Below, piece by piece: positions 49,878 through 62,167 of a DNA stretch of 64,000 nt (position 1 is its first letter; every line of letters begins with the position of its first letter). The DNA is from Brassica napus (taxonomy: Eukaryota > Streptophyta > Magnoliopsida > Brassicales > Brassicaceae), in assembly GCF_020379485.1 (NCBI RefSeq), contig NC_063434.1:30141401-30205400 (forward strand). Reading direction: 5' to 3'. Below the pieces are notes generated by a model. That model did no database searches. It had not been told where the DNA came from and worked only from the letters and a program-made list of their open reading frames with translations. The position numbers were made by a program, and so were the translations under genes.

Positions 49878-51050
49878 CTAAGCTTCTTCTGCAATCTCCA
49901 ACTGCAATGTTGTAGCACCCAAAAAAGAAAATCCAGTAAACCAAAATGAGAGATGTAAGTGCACCCCCCAATGGGGCGTTCTAACCAAAAGGTTCTTAAA
50001 ATAGCCCCATTGGGGGTGCTCTAAATGTTTTAGTCGTAGTTTATGAGAAAACAGATTTGTTACAAAAACGTGCCTTTGATAGCTTTATAGTTGCCTTTGA
50101 TAGCTTCTAGTTAAAAAAAAAAAAAGTAAGCAAACAAAAATGAGAGATGTAAATGTCTTAGTCATAGTTGTTTACGAGAAATCATAGTTGTTTACAGGAA
50201 ATCGGATTTGTTAGAAAACTTGCCTTTGATAACTTCTTCGCCTTGGCAGTAGGATTTTTCTTTAGAGAGGAAGACTTACAAAGAAGGCCAAACTTGAATC
50301 TTTTTCCCTGCAATCGTAGTTGTTCCTGAGAAATCATATTTGTTAAGAAATTATGTTTGGTTAATTAAGAAAAACTTGCCTTTGATTGCATCTTAGGCTT
50401 CTTCAACCTTTTTGACTGTAGAAAAAGTCAGTAAAGAAAAATAATGAAAGCTGCATAGTTTATGTGAATTTTTTTTTTGTATTTCTGTATTAAAAAAAAA
50501 AAAATCTAACTTGCCTTCTCAGTCTTGGGAATATCATCATCCTCATCATCATCTTTAAAATAATTGTCAAACTCTATAAACTCTAGCCTTTTTGCCTTCA
50601 CTTTTGCAAGATAAGGCTGTATATTTCACAACATTTGGAGTGAGAGATTAGATATTATATATCTAATTAATTTTCTGTGAAAATACTCTTGTATTAAGAA
50701 AAAACTTGCCTCTCTAAGCTTATGGGCCTCATAAGATTCTGCTTCACGATTAAACTTCCACGCAAGGTAACTAAGATACTTATCCATCTTAATGAGGAGA
50801 AGAGAATCAAAAGGGAAACGAGAGATTAGAGGATGAAAGATGTATTGATACAAAACTTAGAGGAGGCAAGGATGCTTACCTTATCTGTATGTGGGGGAGT
50901 TTTGAAGTGCGTGGTGAAATCATCAAAGCTGGGAAAAGAAAGATCGCATAATCCGCAAAAATGCATTTCACAGCCTGTGTCCTGTCTCCTAATCTCATTG
51001 GCAGACCCTGAATCTGTTGGGGCAAACAACAGCTTGATTAATTTGGTGGT

Positions 51051-51118
<68 letters not shown>

Positions 51119-51714
51119 TTCAGTAAGCCAAACCTATCCCAGACCCACTCTCCACCAAAGTTGTCGACTAGTAGGGAAGAAGGCTCTGGGTCAGCATGTT
51201 CGGTAACGTACGGATAAGCCAGAAGAAGATTGTAAAGGGCGCCACGAATATAAAACACGGAAACGACTTCTTCCAATAGATCAGCATGGACGGCAGATAT
51301 GACCATCATTGTCAACGGAGGTTGAAAACGACTTTCAGACGAATTCAAAGCCTCGTTCACACATAGAATCATGTTGGATCCTGCATGCCAATTGAATCTA
51401 AACCCTAAATTTTTGTGATCTGAAATTAAAATTTTAAAAGAAAGAAAGAGAGCTTAACCTAGTTGAAGCTGTTTAATAACGACTCCACCTGAAGAGAGCG
51501 CTTTCAGGAAGTCGTGAGGGACTCCTTCCAGGTTACCAATGCCAATGATGGTGAGCGGACCATTGTAGCCTAGATTCTTCAACTCCGTGTCTATTCTCGG
51601 ACCCAGCCGACATGGGTCATAACCACTGGGGAGTGGACAGCTGTCCATGTCCCACCACACGAACGTTTCAGATATCGCGAACTCTGGCGACGCCTTCTTG
51701 ACGTTCTTCATCAT
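49878..51714 (-). CDS. NYN-domain protein with C2H2 finger and basic tail, copy B
   Basis: Tandem paralogue of copy A with the same exon plan. Coding exons (minus): 51714-51459, 51380-51117, 51013-50880, 50787-50710, 50616-50515, 50415-50380, 50307-50224 and 49901-49878; 325 residues. NYN motifs FVWWDMDSCPLP and GPLTIIGIGNLEG are kept, and the finger CGLC...H-x5-H is kept (PHTDK). Basic exons read SKRLKKPKMQSK and GKRFKFGLLCKSSSLKK. The last exon ends early (LEIAEEA-stop) where copy A continues to SLPKNATTMSS, a derived truncation. Differs from A in the NYN exon by two two-codon deletions. Introns 5 to 8 again use GC donors. The product could be an RNA-binding or RNA-cleaving nuclear protein; the basic tail suggests nucleic-acid contact, but this is inference. 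Confidence 0.78.
49959..50021. mobile_element. 63-base foldback element (Tourist/Harbinger type)
   Basis: Inside the last intron of NYN copy B. The halves GCACCCCCCAATGGGGC and GCCCCATTGGGGGTGC pair almost perfectly across a 27-base loop, and TAA flanks both sides (49956-49958 and 50022-50024). Termini of the GAGCACCCCCAATGG type and a TAA target fit a miniature Harbinger derivative. Confidence 0.65.
50222..50709 (-). promoter_or_regulatory. Four consecutive GC splice donors of NYN copy B
   Basis: GC donors at 50709-50708, 50514-50513, 50379-50378 and 50223-50222, all as G|GCAAGT and all phase 0, in the same four positions as in copy A. Confidence 0.75.
51053..51115. repeat. (GA)n microsatellite abutting a splice donor
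   Basis: About 60 bases of GA repeat. On the coding (minus) strand the intron after NYN copy B exon 3 begins GTCTCTCTCT..., so the donor site itself is part of the repeat. Copy A has only a short GAGAGAGATAGAGAG tract there. Confidence 0.9.
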
Positions 51715-53654
51715 CTTTTTAACCTGACACAATTAATCAATCAGACCGACGTGAATAATAGACAAACAAGAGACTGAAAATCACTGACCCCTTGTCTGAA
51801 ACGCCGACAGAAATGTAGAGATAAAATAAAAGCTAGCTAGGCGAGGTCTAGATATACGCACCATTCAGGGTTTCTTATAATTTTATAATATAAGCTCTTC
51901 TTAATGGGCTTTTATGGCCAGCTTAACATTTATCAGGGCCCTAAGGCAAAACTTTTTTTTAACCCTTTAAACTTTAAAGTTTATATATATATATTTAATT
52001 TTTTAATTTTTTAAAAATTTTAGTAGTAATATTTTGTTTATTTGTGATGAAAACAAAACTATATACTTAGAAAATACTACCCCTTCTCAAATTTATTTAT
52101 AACTTTTTTTAAAGAAAAATACGTATAGAAACATGTATTTATAAAAAGAAATTTGATCATTTAACTATTAATATATGGAGAGACTAGTAATTGGATCCGG
52201 AGTGGTCAGTTGGCACTGGGTTTAATAGTTTTATGGGTGATCAGTTGGGTTTTGTCTCACTTTTTAGCTTTATTTATGTTTAAATCATCAAATCTTACCA
52301 ATGATGTAGATATAGTTTTTAAATTTAAAGCATATATCAAAATTGTACTAGTTTTTGTGAATCATAACTTAGCTTTATTTCTAAAGCTATTAAAATAAGT
52401 TTTTCTTATGTAAATTAGGCAAAAAAATCCTACATCTTTATTATTTAGGTTGTAGCATATGTAAAATGAAAAAATCATGTACAGTATCAAATAAATGTGA
52501 TAATATAGGTATAATTTATTACTATTTAGATATTAACTTTTGCTATAATTTTAGAAATTTATAGATAACTTTAAATAACCTTTGGATAATTTTATAAAAA
52601 ATAAAATTTCAAAAACTTAAATGTCATTTATATATTACATTAAATAATAGTATAACGTTGATAATTTTATTTTGCTTATTAATATAAATTATTTTTATTA
52701 ATAGAAAATAATTAAATATATATATACATCACATATTTCATATGTGTTATTTTAAAATATCTACATCTAAGAACTCACAGCTACAAGCCTACAACCAACA
52801 TAACTATGTAAAAATCTCTGTAAAAAAACTTACATCAATAAATTTACATCTACAACCAAATCATTTATAAGTTATATCATAAAATCTTACAGCAAATTTT
52901 ATGCAGCTACAATCCAACCAATTACAACTGCAATCCAACTAATCACGTAATCATCCACGTTTTCTTTATTGCTTTCTCGTCTCCGATTTTAAGTATGAGA
53001 GCTACGAATCAATATCGTTTAATTAATACCTCCTACAAGTCGATTAATCACTATGAAAGAAGCACTCATAAATCATTTTAGCAAATATAACCGTTTTGAT
53101 TGGTTGCACTAATAGAAGATTGTACAAGTTGTGTAGCAATGCATGCTTTCTAACCAATCCAAAACTGTATTACAAAAGTGAGCATTGCAAAATATATATG
53201 GAAGATTACCTTTTGTTTTTATTTAAAGTAAAATTGATGGTACAAATGCAACCCCTATACTACATATAAACACATAAGTTAAAGAGAGAATTTTAAATTA
53301 AATTCTCTCAGAATAAAACCACATTAGTTTTTACATGTAATTCTTCTTACATTTTCACGTTCGTTTTATTTAACCTAATTAACTACTTTCTAACCTCTAT
53401 AAATTCGTTTTCTTTAACCAAAAAAATCTCCCTTTATAGTGAATTAATTTAGCCTTTTATAAATAAAAAATAATAATTTGTTAGCCTCTAAAACAATAAT
53501 CTAGTTATATATCTCATTCAAATATTTCACATCAAGTCTTCATATATTTGGTATACCGTATACGTATGTATGTAGATACTATATATTATTATCTTTTTCA
53601 ACATTAAAGGGAGATATATATATATAGCTTAAAGACAGTCCCAGTGATATATAT
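51715..53654. other. AT-rich intergenic, NYN pair to LBD20
   Basis: Holds the promoter of NYN copy B and the 3' flank of LBD20. No gene, transposase or RNA gene recognised in 1.9 kb. Confidence 0.45.
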
Positions 53655-55000
53655 TCATATCCGGTGAAAACCCTCCGCCGGATATATAACCTCCGCAGCC
53701 AACGCCGTCGAGCCCACAGCCACCGAAAACTCAGTACCACTCTCTTCCTCGTCCTCATGCTGATTTCCGCTACCTTGTTGATGCCGTGGCACATGCTGCA
53801 ATGAATGCTCTAAATTAGCCGGGGCCATGACGTCATAGCTAACGGCTGCTGCTGCTTCTGCCGTCGCGGTGAAACTATTCATGGCGGCTCCGGCAAGAGT
53901 GGTGGAGGCGGATGAGTTGTTGGAGTATTCAGGTTGTTGCATAACGACTAGTTGTTGATGTTGTTGGTGATGATTTTGTTGTTGTTGCATAACGTTGGCC
54001 ATTGCGACTCTACTGTTTATTAGTTGTGATTGCACCAGTGATAACTCCGCCTGTAGCGAGGCCACCTAATATTTTCATGGTTATAAGATTACTTTTATTT
54101 ATTGATGAAAGATGAATAAAAATATGTTAAATTTTGTTTGTCAAAAGTTAGAATTAACGTATATGCTTTTATAGGTCGGAAAACATGTATATGATGTCAA
54201 AGAAATAAAAATAACCTGCAACCAACAAATTAAGTGGAATCAAAGTACGGCAAGTTTTTAATTAGACCCAAAAAAAAAGTACTGAAAATTTTACCTTTTC
54301 TTGTGTTGTAATATATCAAAGCTTCTATGCTAGTTTCAAAAAAAAAAAGCTTCTATGTTATCTTTTTTTTTTTCTTTTTTTGTAAATGTTCTGTGTTATC
54401 TTTATTATTACTTTTATATTTTTGTTTATCTGAAACTTTCAAAGATACGCACATTGCCAACTTTAACCGTTACAAACTATACTAGGTAACAAAATTCGAA
54501 GTCTCATTGAATAATATCATTTTTGTTCATTTAAAAGCTAATATACTAATAGACATTTTTATCTTCTATCGTATGAAATTCACCTGTTGTTGGAGAGCAA
54601 GGATGGTTGAGACGCAGCCATACACAGGATCAGAGAGCCTAGCTTGAGCCTCATATGAAATCGTAACTACAGCGTCATGACGACGGTTCACCGGAATATG
54701 ATGCAACAGTTTCGACACGTTGCTGGCTCCAAATACCTTATGGACCGCCGCGAACCTAGCCGCTCCTTGGTCCGACCCGAAATGTGGAGCGAAAATGCAT
54801 CCACTCACACACTTCCTTCTCAAGAACTTGCAAGCCCCACAAGGCGAGACCGTTCCTGTCCCCGTCGTTGCAGCTGCCGCCATAGCTCCTCCACCGGAAG
54901 ATAATGATGACGTCGTAGTGTGTTGTGAGGTTCGTCTCCCGGCTGCTGATTTCCGGCGAGAATCTGAGGTGTTGTGGCCAGATCGCTGCTGATCAGCCAT
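53655..55000 (-). CDS. LBD20: LOB-domain transcription factor LBD20-like
   Basis: Plant-specific nuclear DNA-binding protein; Arabidopsis LBD20 is linked to jasmonate signalling and Fusarium susceptibility (recall). Two exons (minus): 55000-54584 and 54065-53655, giving 275 residues. The class I LOB domain has the [15 protein letters not shown] zinc motif (C-x2-C-x6-C-x3-C) at about residues 52-66, the GAS block ([17 protein letters not shown]), and a leucine-zipper-like region crossing the intron ([17 protein letters not shown]). The C-terminal half is rich in Gln, His and Ala. The start is ATG of MADQQRSG; the two codons before it begin with a non-ATG. Confidence 0.93.
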
Positions 55001-57577
55001 AACCAAATCAGCATTAATTAATTAGCTTTAGTTGATGAGAGGTACTTGTGAACTAATAATATCGATAAATGTACGTTATTTATATATGAGTGTTTATGTA
55101 GAAGTATAAATGTGGGTATATAAGTAGAAAAACGGAGGAGGCCACGTTTGTTTCATGAAGGAGGTCGCGAGGTGAATGGGGTAATCGTTTCTTTTTTTTC
55201 CTTGTTGTTGTTTTAAAATTAAATATAAGTAATATTCTTGTTATTGGAAAATCATCAATATTAGCATAATATAATAATAGCAATGTATGCAATTAAATTT
55301 CTTTATAATTCGAATTCTTTTTATACCAAACGTATGGTTAGGTGCAAGAAAGAGAGTATAAATGGGAAGAAGGTGTGATGGTAGATGCACGTGCAAAGAG
55401 AGTGTTTGTGTGTGTTGCTACTAGCTAGTATTCATTACTGTATACTTATTTTCATATTTCGTCTCTTAAATTTTGAAGTTCTAGATACTAGTAGTTATGC
55501 TTATGACATATCTTAATTAGCACTAGTCTGACAAACGTCTTACTGAAATGCGTACGTTAAATATAAACGTCTGAAATCATACAAGGAATCCCTATTTTTA
55601 ATATCTTTTAATCATAAAAGATGAGCACTAATAAACGTTTCCAAAAAGGGAAAACTTTTGGAAGTTGTTAACATGAGATGCATGGCAGGGTACTATTAAA
55701 TGAAGTTAATTATAACTTGGATGGTTAGTTTAGGTTAAACTTAGTAAATCTAACCCAAAAGTATACTCAATTGCTAGGAAAAGAGTAAAAAATATATTTC
55801 ACTGAAAATACATGAAGTACACAATTTTTTTTTAAGAAGGCAATCGTACAACAACTTGGAGTTTTAAGCCTGTAGATGCAATTTAAATTAGCATCTGCTA
55901 TCATATACTCATGAGTTTACAGCACTTCGTTTGTGTATATAAAATGATATCTAGACCTGATGACATTTACTTTCAATTCTCATGTTCCAGTTATGGTTAG
56001 GTTTCGTTCATAGTTGATGGTAGACTGCTGGAGGCTATCTGTATGATCAAAAGACTTGTAAATGTCCGATTACAATGATTAGTAATAACAAATTGTGTAG
56101 TCGTATCATCTGATTAAGTATCGTATACGTATGGATACGTACGTACGTATATGTGATGTGTAAGTACGTATATGTGTAAGTTTATGTCTGAGGGAGGAGA
56201 GGCACAAGAATCGTGTTGACCGTTTCGTGTGGAGTTCTTTGGAAGCTAACCAACCTTCATGTCTGTCGTGCTCCTTTCTTCACAACATTATTCCCTTTCG
56301 TTTCACTTCCTTATTTTACCAAAATTTTATTTATATATGTATTTATGAAATTTAAAACATCATACTTCTAACTAATAATGTTTTCTTTACGATAGCCTCA
56401 TTCATTATTGCATATTAATTCGGAATGAATCAAAATATTGAAATGTTATCAGCATATTAGCAGATGAATAGGTCTTTCTTGATGAGTTGATCAGCTTAGA
56501 AGTGTCAACCTTTCTTCTCATTCTTTTTATGATTTTCAGACTAATAGAACTCTAATTTTGAGTGATCCCGTCTGGATAACCTAACCCGCACCCACAACCA
56601 AATCCACATTCATTGCCTCCTTCGTGCCTACTGAGAGTGCTAAGCACTATCAATATCCTCCCACACATTCATGTACATCTTTTCTACTGACTCATATATC
56701 CACTAGACTCAATGTAAATCATCACCACTCATTCTTGAGATATCGTTTTCGGCATGAAATGGAAAATTGAGAAATTAGGGATAAATTAATTTGTGTAGGC
56801 TAGATAAATTTAGAGAGAGAGAGAGTTCAAAAGAGTTTAACCGTTCAAACTACCACATCGGAAGAACTGATTAGTAGCCAGAATAATGAATTGAATTTTT
56901 TCCAATTTTTTTTGGTTCATTAAAATACCAAAAAAAAAACATATAGCAATTTATATTTCTTAACTTATCAGAAACATTTAATTGAAGTAATGTTTTATCA
57001 AATAACATATTGTCTTAATACAAGAAGAAGTACATATTTTAATTTTGTTTCCATGGAAAAGAATTATATTGTAGTTTTTTTTGTTATGATTATCATAGTT
57101 TCATTACAATTATTATTTTTTCTCAATTTTTGTGGTTGTGTGGTAAAATTACAAATTTTAATGTCAAAATGTTTCAAATTTGATTTATTTGTTATAAAAA
57201 AGTACGCTTACGGTCTATTTATTTATTCGGAAAAAAGTATATCCGTAAAATGCATTTCTAATTGGAAATTACTCAGGCTCCTTCAAAGCTTTGAAATATA
57301 CTCCAAATTAGTAAAAAATAATTTATGTTTTGGCTTTTAAGTTAAATATTTACGAAACCAAATTTAGCAACAAAAAAAAAGAAAAAGAAAACTTTTTGGT
57401 CAAATCGAACATATGTGGTTAAGTGTCGGTTAAATTGGGAGACTCCATTGGTCCGTATCGGACCGTTCGTCTACACTTTAAAAAAAAAAAAATTTTACTT
57501 TCTCAGAAAGAAAACTTATCAGAAAAAAAATCCACCAGAGGAAAAATTCACAAAGGACCAAACGAGAGTTCCCGAGG
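55001..57577. other. Intergenic, LBD20 to BPM4 (divergent promoters)
   Basis: 2.6 kb, AT-rich. An alternating TACGTACGTACGTAT run is near 56140-56150. An AT-rich open frame at 56990-57340 has no family resemblance. From memory, Arabidopsis carries SUVR3 here between the LBD20 and BPM4 orthologues; I see no SET-domain gene. Confidence 0.4.
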
Positions 57578-59966
57578 ATGCCGTCACCACCGACGACGAC
57601 TTCTCTCTCCGTGACTCAAACCATAAACGGATCCCACAGCTTCACGATCAAAGGCTACTCTCTAGCCAAAGGAATCGGGATCGGGAAACACATCGCGAGC
57701 GACACGTTCACCGTCGGCGGGTACGAGTGGGCCATCTACTTCTACCCCGACGGCAAGAATCCTGAGGATAACTCGGCGTATGTCTCTGTTTTTATTGCCT
57801 TGGCTAGCGATGGGACCGATGTGAGGGCGTTGTTTGAGCTGTCGTTGCTGGATCAGAGTGGGAAAGGGAAGCATAAGGTTCATAGTCATTTTGATCGGGC
57901 TCTTGAGAGTGGGCCTTATACTCTTAAGTATCGTGGCAGCATGTGGTTCGTCTCTTGATTTTGTCTTTAGCTTCTTTTTTTTTTGTTAGGGTTTGGAATT
58001 AGCCTTTGTCTGGTCTTAAAGGTGATGTCTTTGGTTTTGATTTTTGGAATTGAAAGAACCCAAACGTAGTTTAATTGTTTGGTAATGAAAAGGAATTATT
58101 CAGTTTTGTATATCATTTTACCATAGTGTCTTGTTCTCTGCAGTCATTCACTATTAGATTAACCTTTTGTCTGGTCTTAAAGGTGATGTCTTTGGTTTTG
58201 ATTTTGGAATTGAAAGAACCAAACATAGTTTAACTGTTTGGTAATGAAAAGGAATTATTCAGTTTTGTTACATTATTGCCCATAGTGTCTTTGTTATCTG
58301 TTTGTTTAGTTTCAGAGGAATCAGTCTCTTTTGGATCAACCTTTGTCTGGTCTTAAAGAACCAAACGTAGTTAACTGTTTGGTAATGAAAAGGAATCTTT
58401 CAGCTTTGTACATCATCCAACATAGTGTGTTGCTCTCTGCTTGTTTACATTTAGAGGAATCATTTTCCTCTTGGATCAACCTTTGTCTGGGCTTTAAATG
58501 TGATGCCTTTGGCTTTTGATTCTGGACTCTGAAAGACCAGAAACATAGTTAGTTAACTGTTTGGTAATGAAAAGGAACCGTTTAGTTCTGGATATCATCC
58601 ACCATAGTGTCTTGTTCTCTGCTTGTTTAATTTCGGAGGAATCATTCACTCTTAGATAAACCATTGTCTAGTCTTAAAGGTGATGCCTTTACTTAGTTTT
58701 GGACTCTGAAAGAACCCATACATAGTTAGTTAACTGTTTGGTAATGAAAAGACATCATTCAGTTTTGTAATAATACACCATAGTGTCTTATTCTCCGCTT
58801 GCTTAATTTCACTCATTCATCTATGTACTTCACTGTTTCTTTACAGGGGATACAAACGCTTTTTCAGAAGAACTCTCCTGGAAGCATCTGACTATCTCAA
58901 GGACGATTGTCTGAAGATTAACTGCACCGTGGGAGTTGTAGTCTCTGAAATAGACTGCCCACGCTTACATTCCATCCACGTCCCTGCTTCTGACATTGGA
59001 TCCCACTTCGGAATGCTTCTTGAGAACGAGGACGGCTCAGATATAACCTTCAACGTCTCCGGTGAAAAGTTCCGTGCTCACAGGCTTGTGTTAGCTGCTC
59101 GGTCTCCCGTCTTCGAAAGCGAGTTTCTCGATGTTATTGGAGAAGAAGAAGAGCGTGATATCGAAGTGACAGACATGGAACCAAAGGTTTTCAAGGTATA
59201 GCTTTGTCTTAAACCTTTTGAAGTTGCTGTAAGCGCCTGTCTGATTCTTGATGCTTTTTTTGTGTTGAAGGCTTTGCTTCATTACATATACAAAGATGCT
59301 CTCATCGAAGATGCAGAGTCAGCATCCTCTTCTGGCTCTTCCGTTGGTCCATCAGCGTCAGATACATTAGCTGCAAAGCTGCTAGGAGCTGCTGATAAGT
59401 ACAAGTTGCCTAGACTGAGTTTAATGTGCGAGTCAGTGCTCTGCAAGGATATCTCAGTAGACTCAGTTGCTAATATTCTAGCACTTGCTGACCGTTACAA
59501 TGCCTCTGCCTTGAAATCAGTTTGTCTGAAATTTGCAGCGGAGAATCTCATTGGTAATGAAATGATCTTATTGCCCTTTATGTCTCTCATAACTGAGTTC
59601 TAAACTTAGATGTTTGATGTTATTACAGCTGTTATGAGATCAGATGGGTTTGATTATCTAAGGGAACACTGCCCATCACTCCAGTCTGAGCTTCTCAAAA
59701 CAGTTGCTGGATGTGAGGAGGAGTTAAGCGGAGGAGGAGGAGGAGGAGGGAAGACGAGAAGCGTGTGGGGGCAATTCTCAGACGGTGGAGCTGACACAAA
59801 CGAGAGGAGCGTTAGGCAACAACATGCTTGGGGAGAGGTCAATGGAGCAGAGAGAAGCCAGAGTGTTTGGGTTCAAGTTGTGAACGCTAATGCAAGCGGT
59901 AGAAACAATGATGATGATAACAACGAGAACGGTGATGATGACGACGACCCCATGGCAGAAGATTGA
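57578..59966 (+). CDS. BPM4: MATH-BTB protein BPM4-like (CUL3 substrate adaptor)
   Basis: Substrate receptor of CULLIN3 E3 ligases; BPM proteins target, for example, class I HD-ZIP and other transcription factors. Four exons: 57578-57945, 58847-59195, 59271-59553 and 59629-59966, giving 445 residues. MATH domain from about residue 15 ([31 protein letters not shown]) to about 145 (GYKRFFRR). BTB from about 190 ([27 protein letters not shown]), then a BACK-like helical part. The C-terminal tail is unusual for its seven-Gly run and an Asn/Asp-rich stretch ending DDDPMAED. The exon 1 junction splits the Trp codon TG|G. Intron 1 (901 bases) is filled with tandem repeats. Confidence 0.93.
58001..58810 (+). 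repeat. Degenerate minisatellite in BPM4 intron 1
   Basis: Five copies of a unit containing CCTTTGTCTGGTCTTAAAGG, AACTGTTTGGTAATGAAAAG and CATAGTGTCTTGTTCTCTGC. The marker GGTAATGAAAAG starts at 58081, 58240, 58381, 58563 and 58740, so spacing is 141-182 bases. Confidence 0.9.
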
Positions 59967-62167
59967 GCAAATAAAAGAGTAATAAAGAGGGTGTTGTCGT
60001 TTGTATATTTTAATGGAATTGAAAATCTAAGTCAAATCTAGTGTTATTGCTTCTGTCATTTTAAAATCCAATTTTAATTGGTTCTATGATTTTAAAACAG
60101 ATTTTAGAATTATGTGTTATTTCATAACATGGATTTGTTTAAAGATTTGATTTAGATTTGGATTTAAGTGGATATATAAACAATTTTAAGAGTTAAATAC
60201 AAAGAAGCAAATATTGATATGAACCTTGTTATTTGGGTTGAATTTGTATTATTTGTAATTCTCTATATTTTTTGTCCTAATAAACATCAACTGACATTAA
60301 CCGTATTATTCTCTTGAGATTCCAGCAACAAGTAAAAAGGTGGCTGCGACAAAAGAAAAAGTACTAGTTTTCTATCGAAATCTCCATATAGACCAATATA
60401 ACTAGTTTCAATAGAGGTGGAAACAAAACGTGTCTTTCTTACAAACATAGTGAATTAACTTATCATATTATCGTGATTTAAACAATAGAAGCAATCACAT
60501 ATCAAGAAAAAACACTATCAAATGAAACAAGAAAATTGTATTTTGTCAAACTTAGCAATGATCACTCTTGTTTTGATTGGTTCTTAAGCTCTTTTTGTCA
60601 AATTTATACATTATCAAACATGAATCCAAAGTTTATTGGACAACAAGAAATTTCAGAAGAAAAAATAAAATATATCCATAGCCTAAAGATGATTAATTAG
60701 ATGTCATATTACTATCCTGAGTCTCTATTCCCCCTAGAAAAAAACCCTGGCAGTCAAGAGAAAAAGAGAGAGTTTTTTTTTTTAGTTTCAAGCCGATAGC
60801 CGGAGGTTTCTATAGCTCCGACATCGGTTTCTTTGATTCGTTTTGTTTTTTTTTCTTTGATTTGCTTTACTTTCTATCACTTGGTTTGTTTGATTGTCAA
60901 TTTATTTTAAATCTGGAAAAAAAAATTTATTGTTATTTTGTATGTTTCTTCTAATGGATTTGATAACACAAAATCTTCGGTTCAATTGAACCGTTTAGAA
61001 AAGATAATTGACAGATCTACAGCGGATGGTGGCGACGGGTCTTACCGGCTTCAATCGTTGGTGATAGAGTTTTTGCTGCAAACTATGGTTACTTCGAAAG
61101 GCAGCACAAAATTCTATGGAATTGTAATCTCTTTGACTCTATTATTTTCAATAGAGCAATATGAAGAGTTGTCTCGTCTCGGTGACTCCTACTGGAATAT
61201 TAAAAAGAGAGTAGCAATCGTTCCCAATTCAATTTGAAACGTGGTGGTTTTGGATTAATATGAAGATTATCTATTTGAGATTCAACTATTCCAAAAGCAA
61301 TTATGGAGCTTTTATATGAAAAATCTTTCGTCATCCATACGCAAGATATATTTGTGTTAGTTTACTTTTGATCTTTACTGGTGTATCTTTTTTCTATATT
61401 TGTTTTGCTAATTCTCATTATTTAGAATTCTTTGCCTAGAAAGCTTAATAATACAATCGACAAAAAAAAAGATGTTATATTACCAACTGGTGCTATTAAT
61501 TTTCTGTCGAAGTATATGTTTGAAGCATTTATAACTAGAACTTCAATTGCAAACTCATTTGTTAATTTTCTGTTTGAGTTATATTATTTTAAATAACACA
61601 ATTTAACATAGATTATATATAAACTTAAAGAAAATAAAATTAAAATGATAGAAAACATAAAAAACCATGATCCAAATATAATTAATTCGGCTATATAATT
61701 ATTGTAATAATCTTATACTATTATATAGCAATCAGAGATAACATACTATTGTTGTATATCTTAAATAGTGTCAATTAAAATGAATAAGGATATATAATTT
61801 TAAGATTCAATTTCTTAAAGAAAAAAATCCTATAAAGATGGTGTAGATAAAAACTGGAGTAATAATAGCTTAGGAGTAAATCATAGATCAGGAGTGGCCT
61901 TTTAAGCTTGTTACATAAATACACTATCTAACAGAATAATGAATATCTCTTACCAATGAGAATCTTGGTTCCAATCTCATAAAAGTTAGAATCGTGCACG
62001 CCTCTCTAAGTATCTCATACATTACAGACCCCATCTTGAGTTAGAGATCTTGTCCGAGGGAAAAGGTTCACACTTCTTGTATTCCCTGAGATATAAAACC
62101 AGATGGGTTCACTCTGAATCAATCGAAAAATCAAATCCTTGTAGTGTTTTGTTGCTGTCTGGTTGAT
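59967..62167. other. Intergenic, BPM4 to CAT4
   Basis: AT-rich, 2.2 kb. One open frame at 60938-61237 (99 codons: LNRLEKIIDRSTADGGDG, then YEELSRLGDSYWNIKKRV) is longer than its surroundings and has less biased composition, but I do not recognise it and see no introns or neighbouring exons. It could be a relic or chance. Confidence 0.4.

Noticed and set aside
52210..52398. 62-codon frame in AT-rich spacer
   Set aside because: Hydrophobic low-complexity translation without support.
54677..54992. Plus-strand frames over LBD20 exon 1
   Set aside because: Antisense shadows of the LOB domain.
56990..57340. 116-codon AT-rich frame upstream of BPM4
   Set aside because: Composition-driven, no motif, no splice sites.
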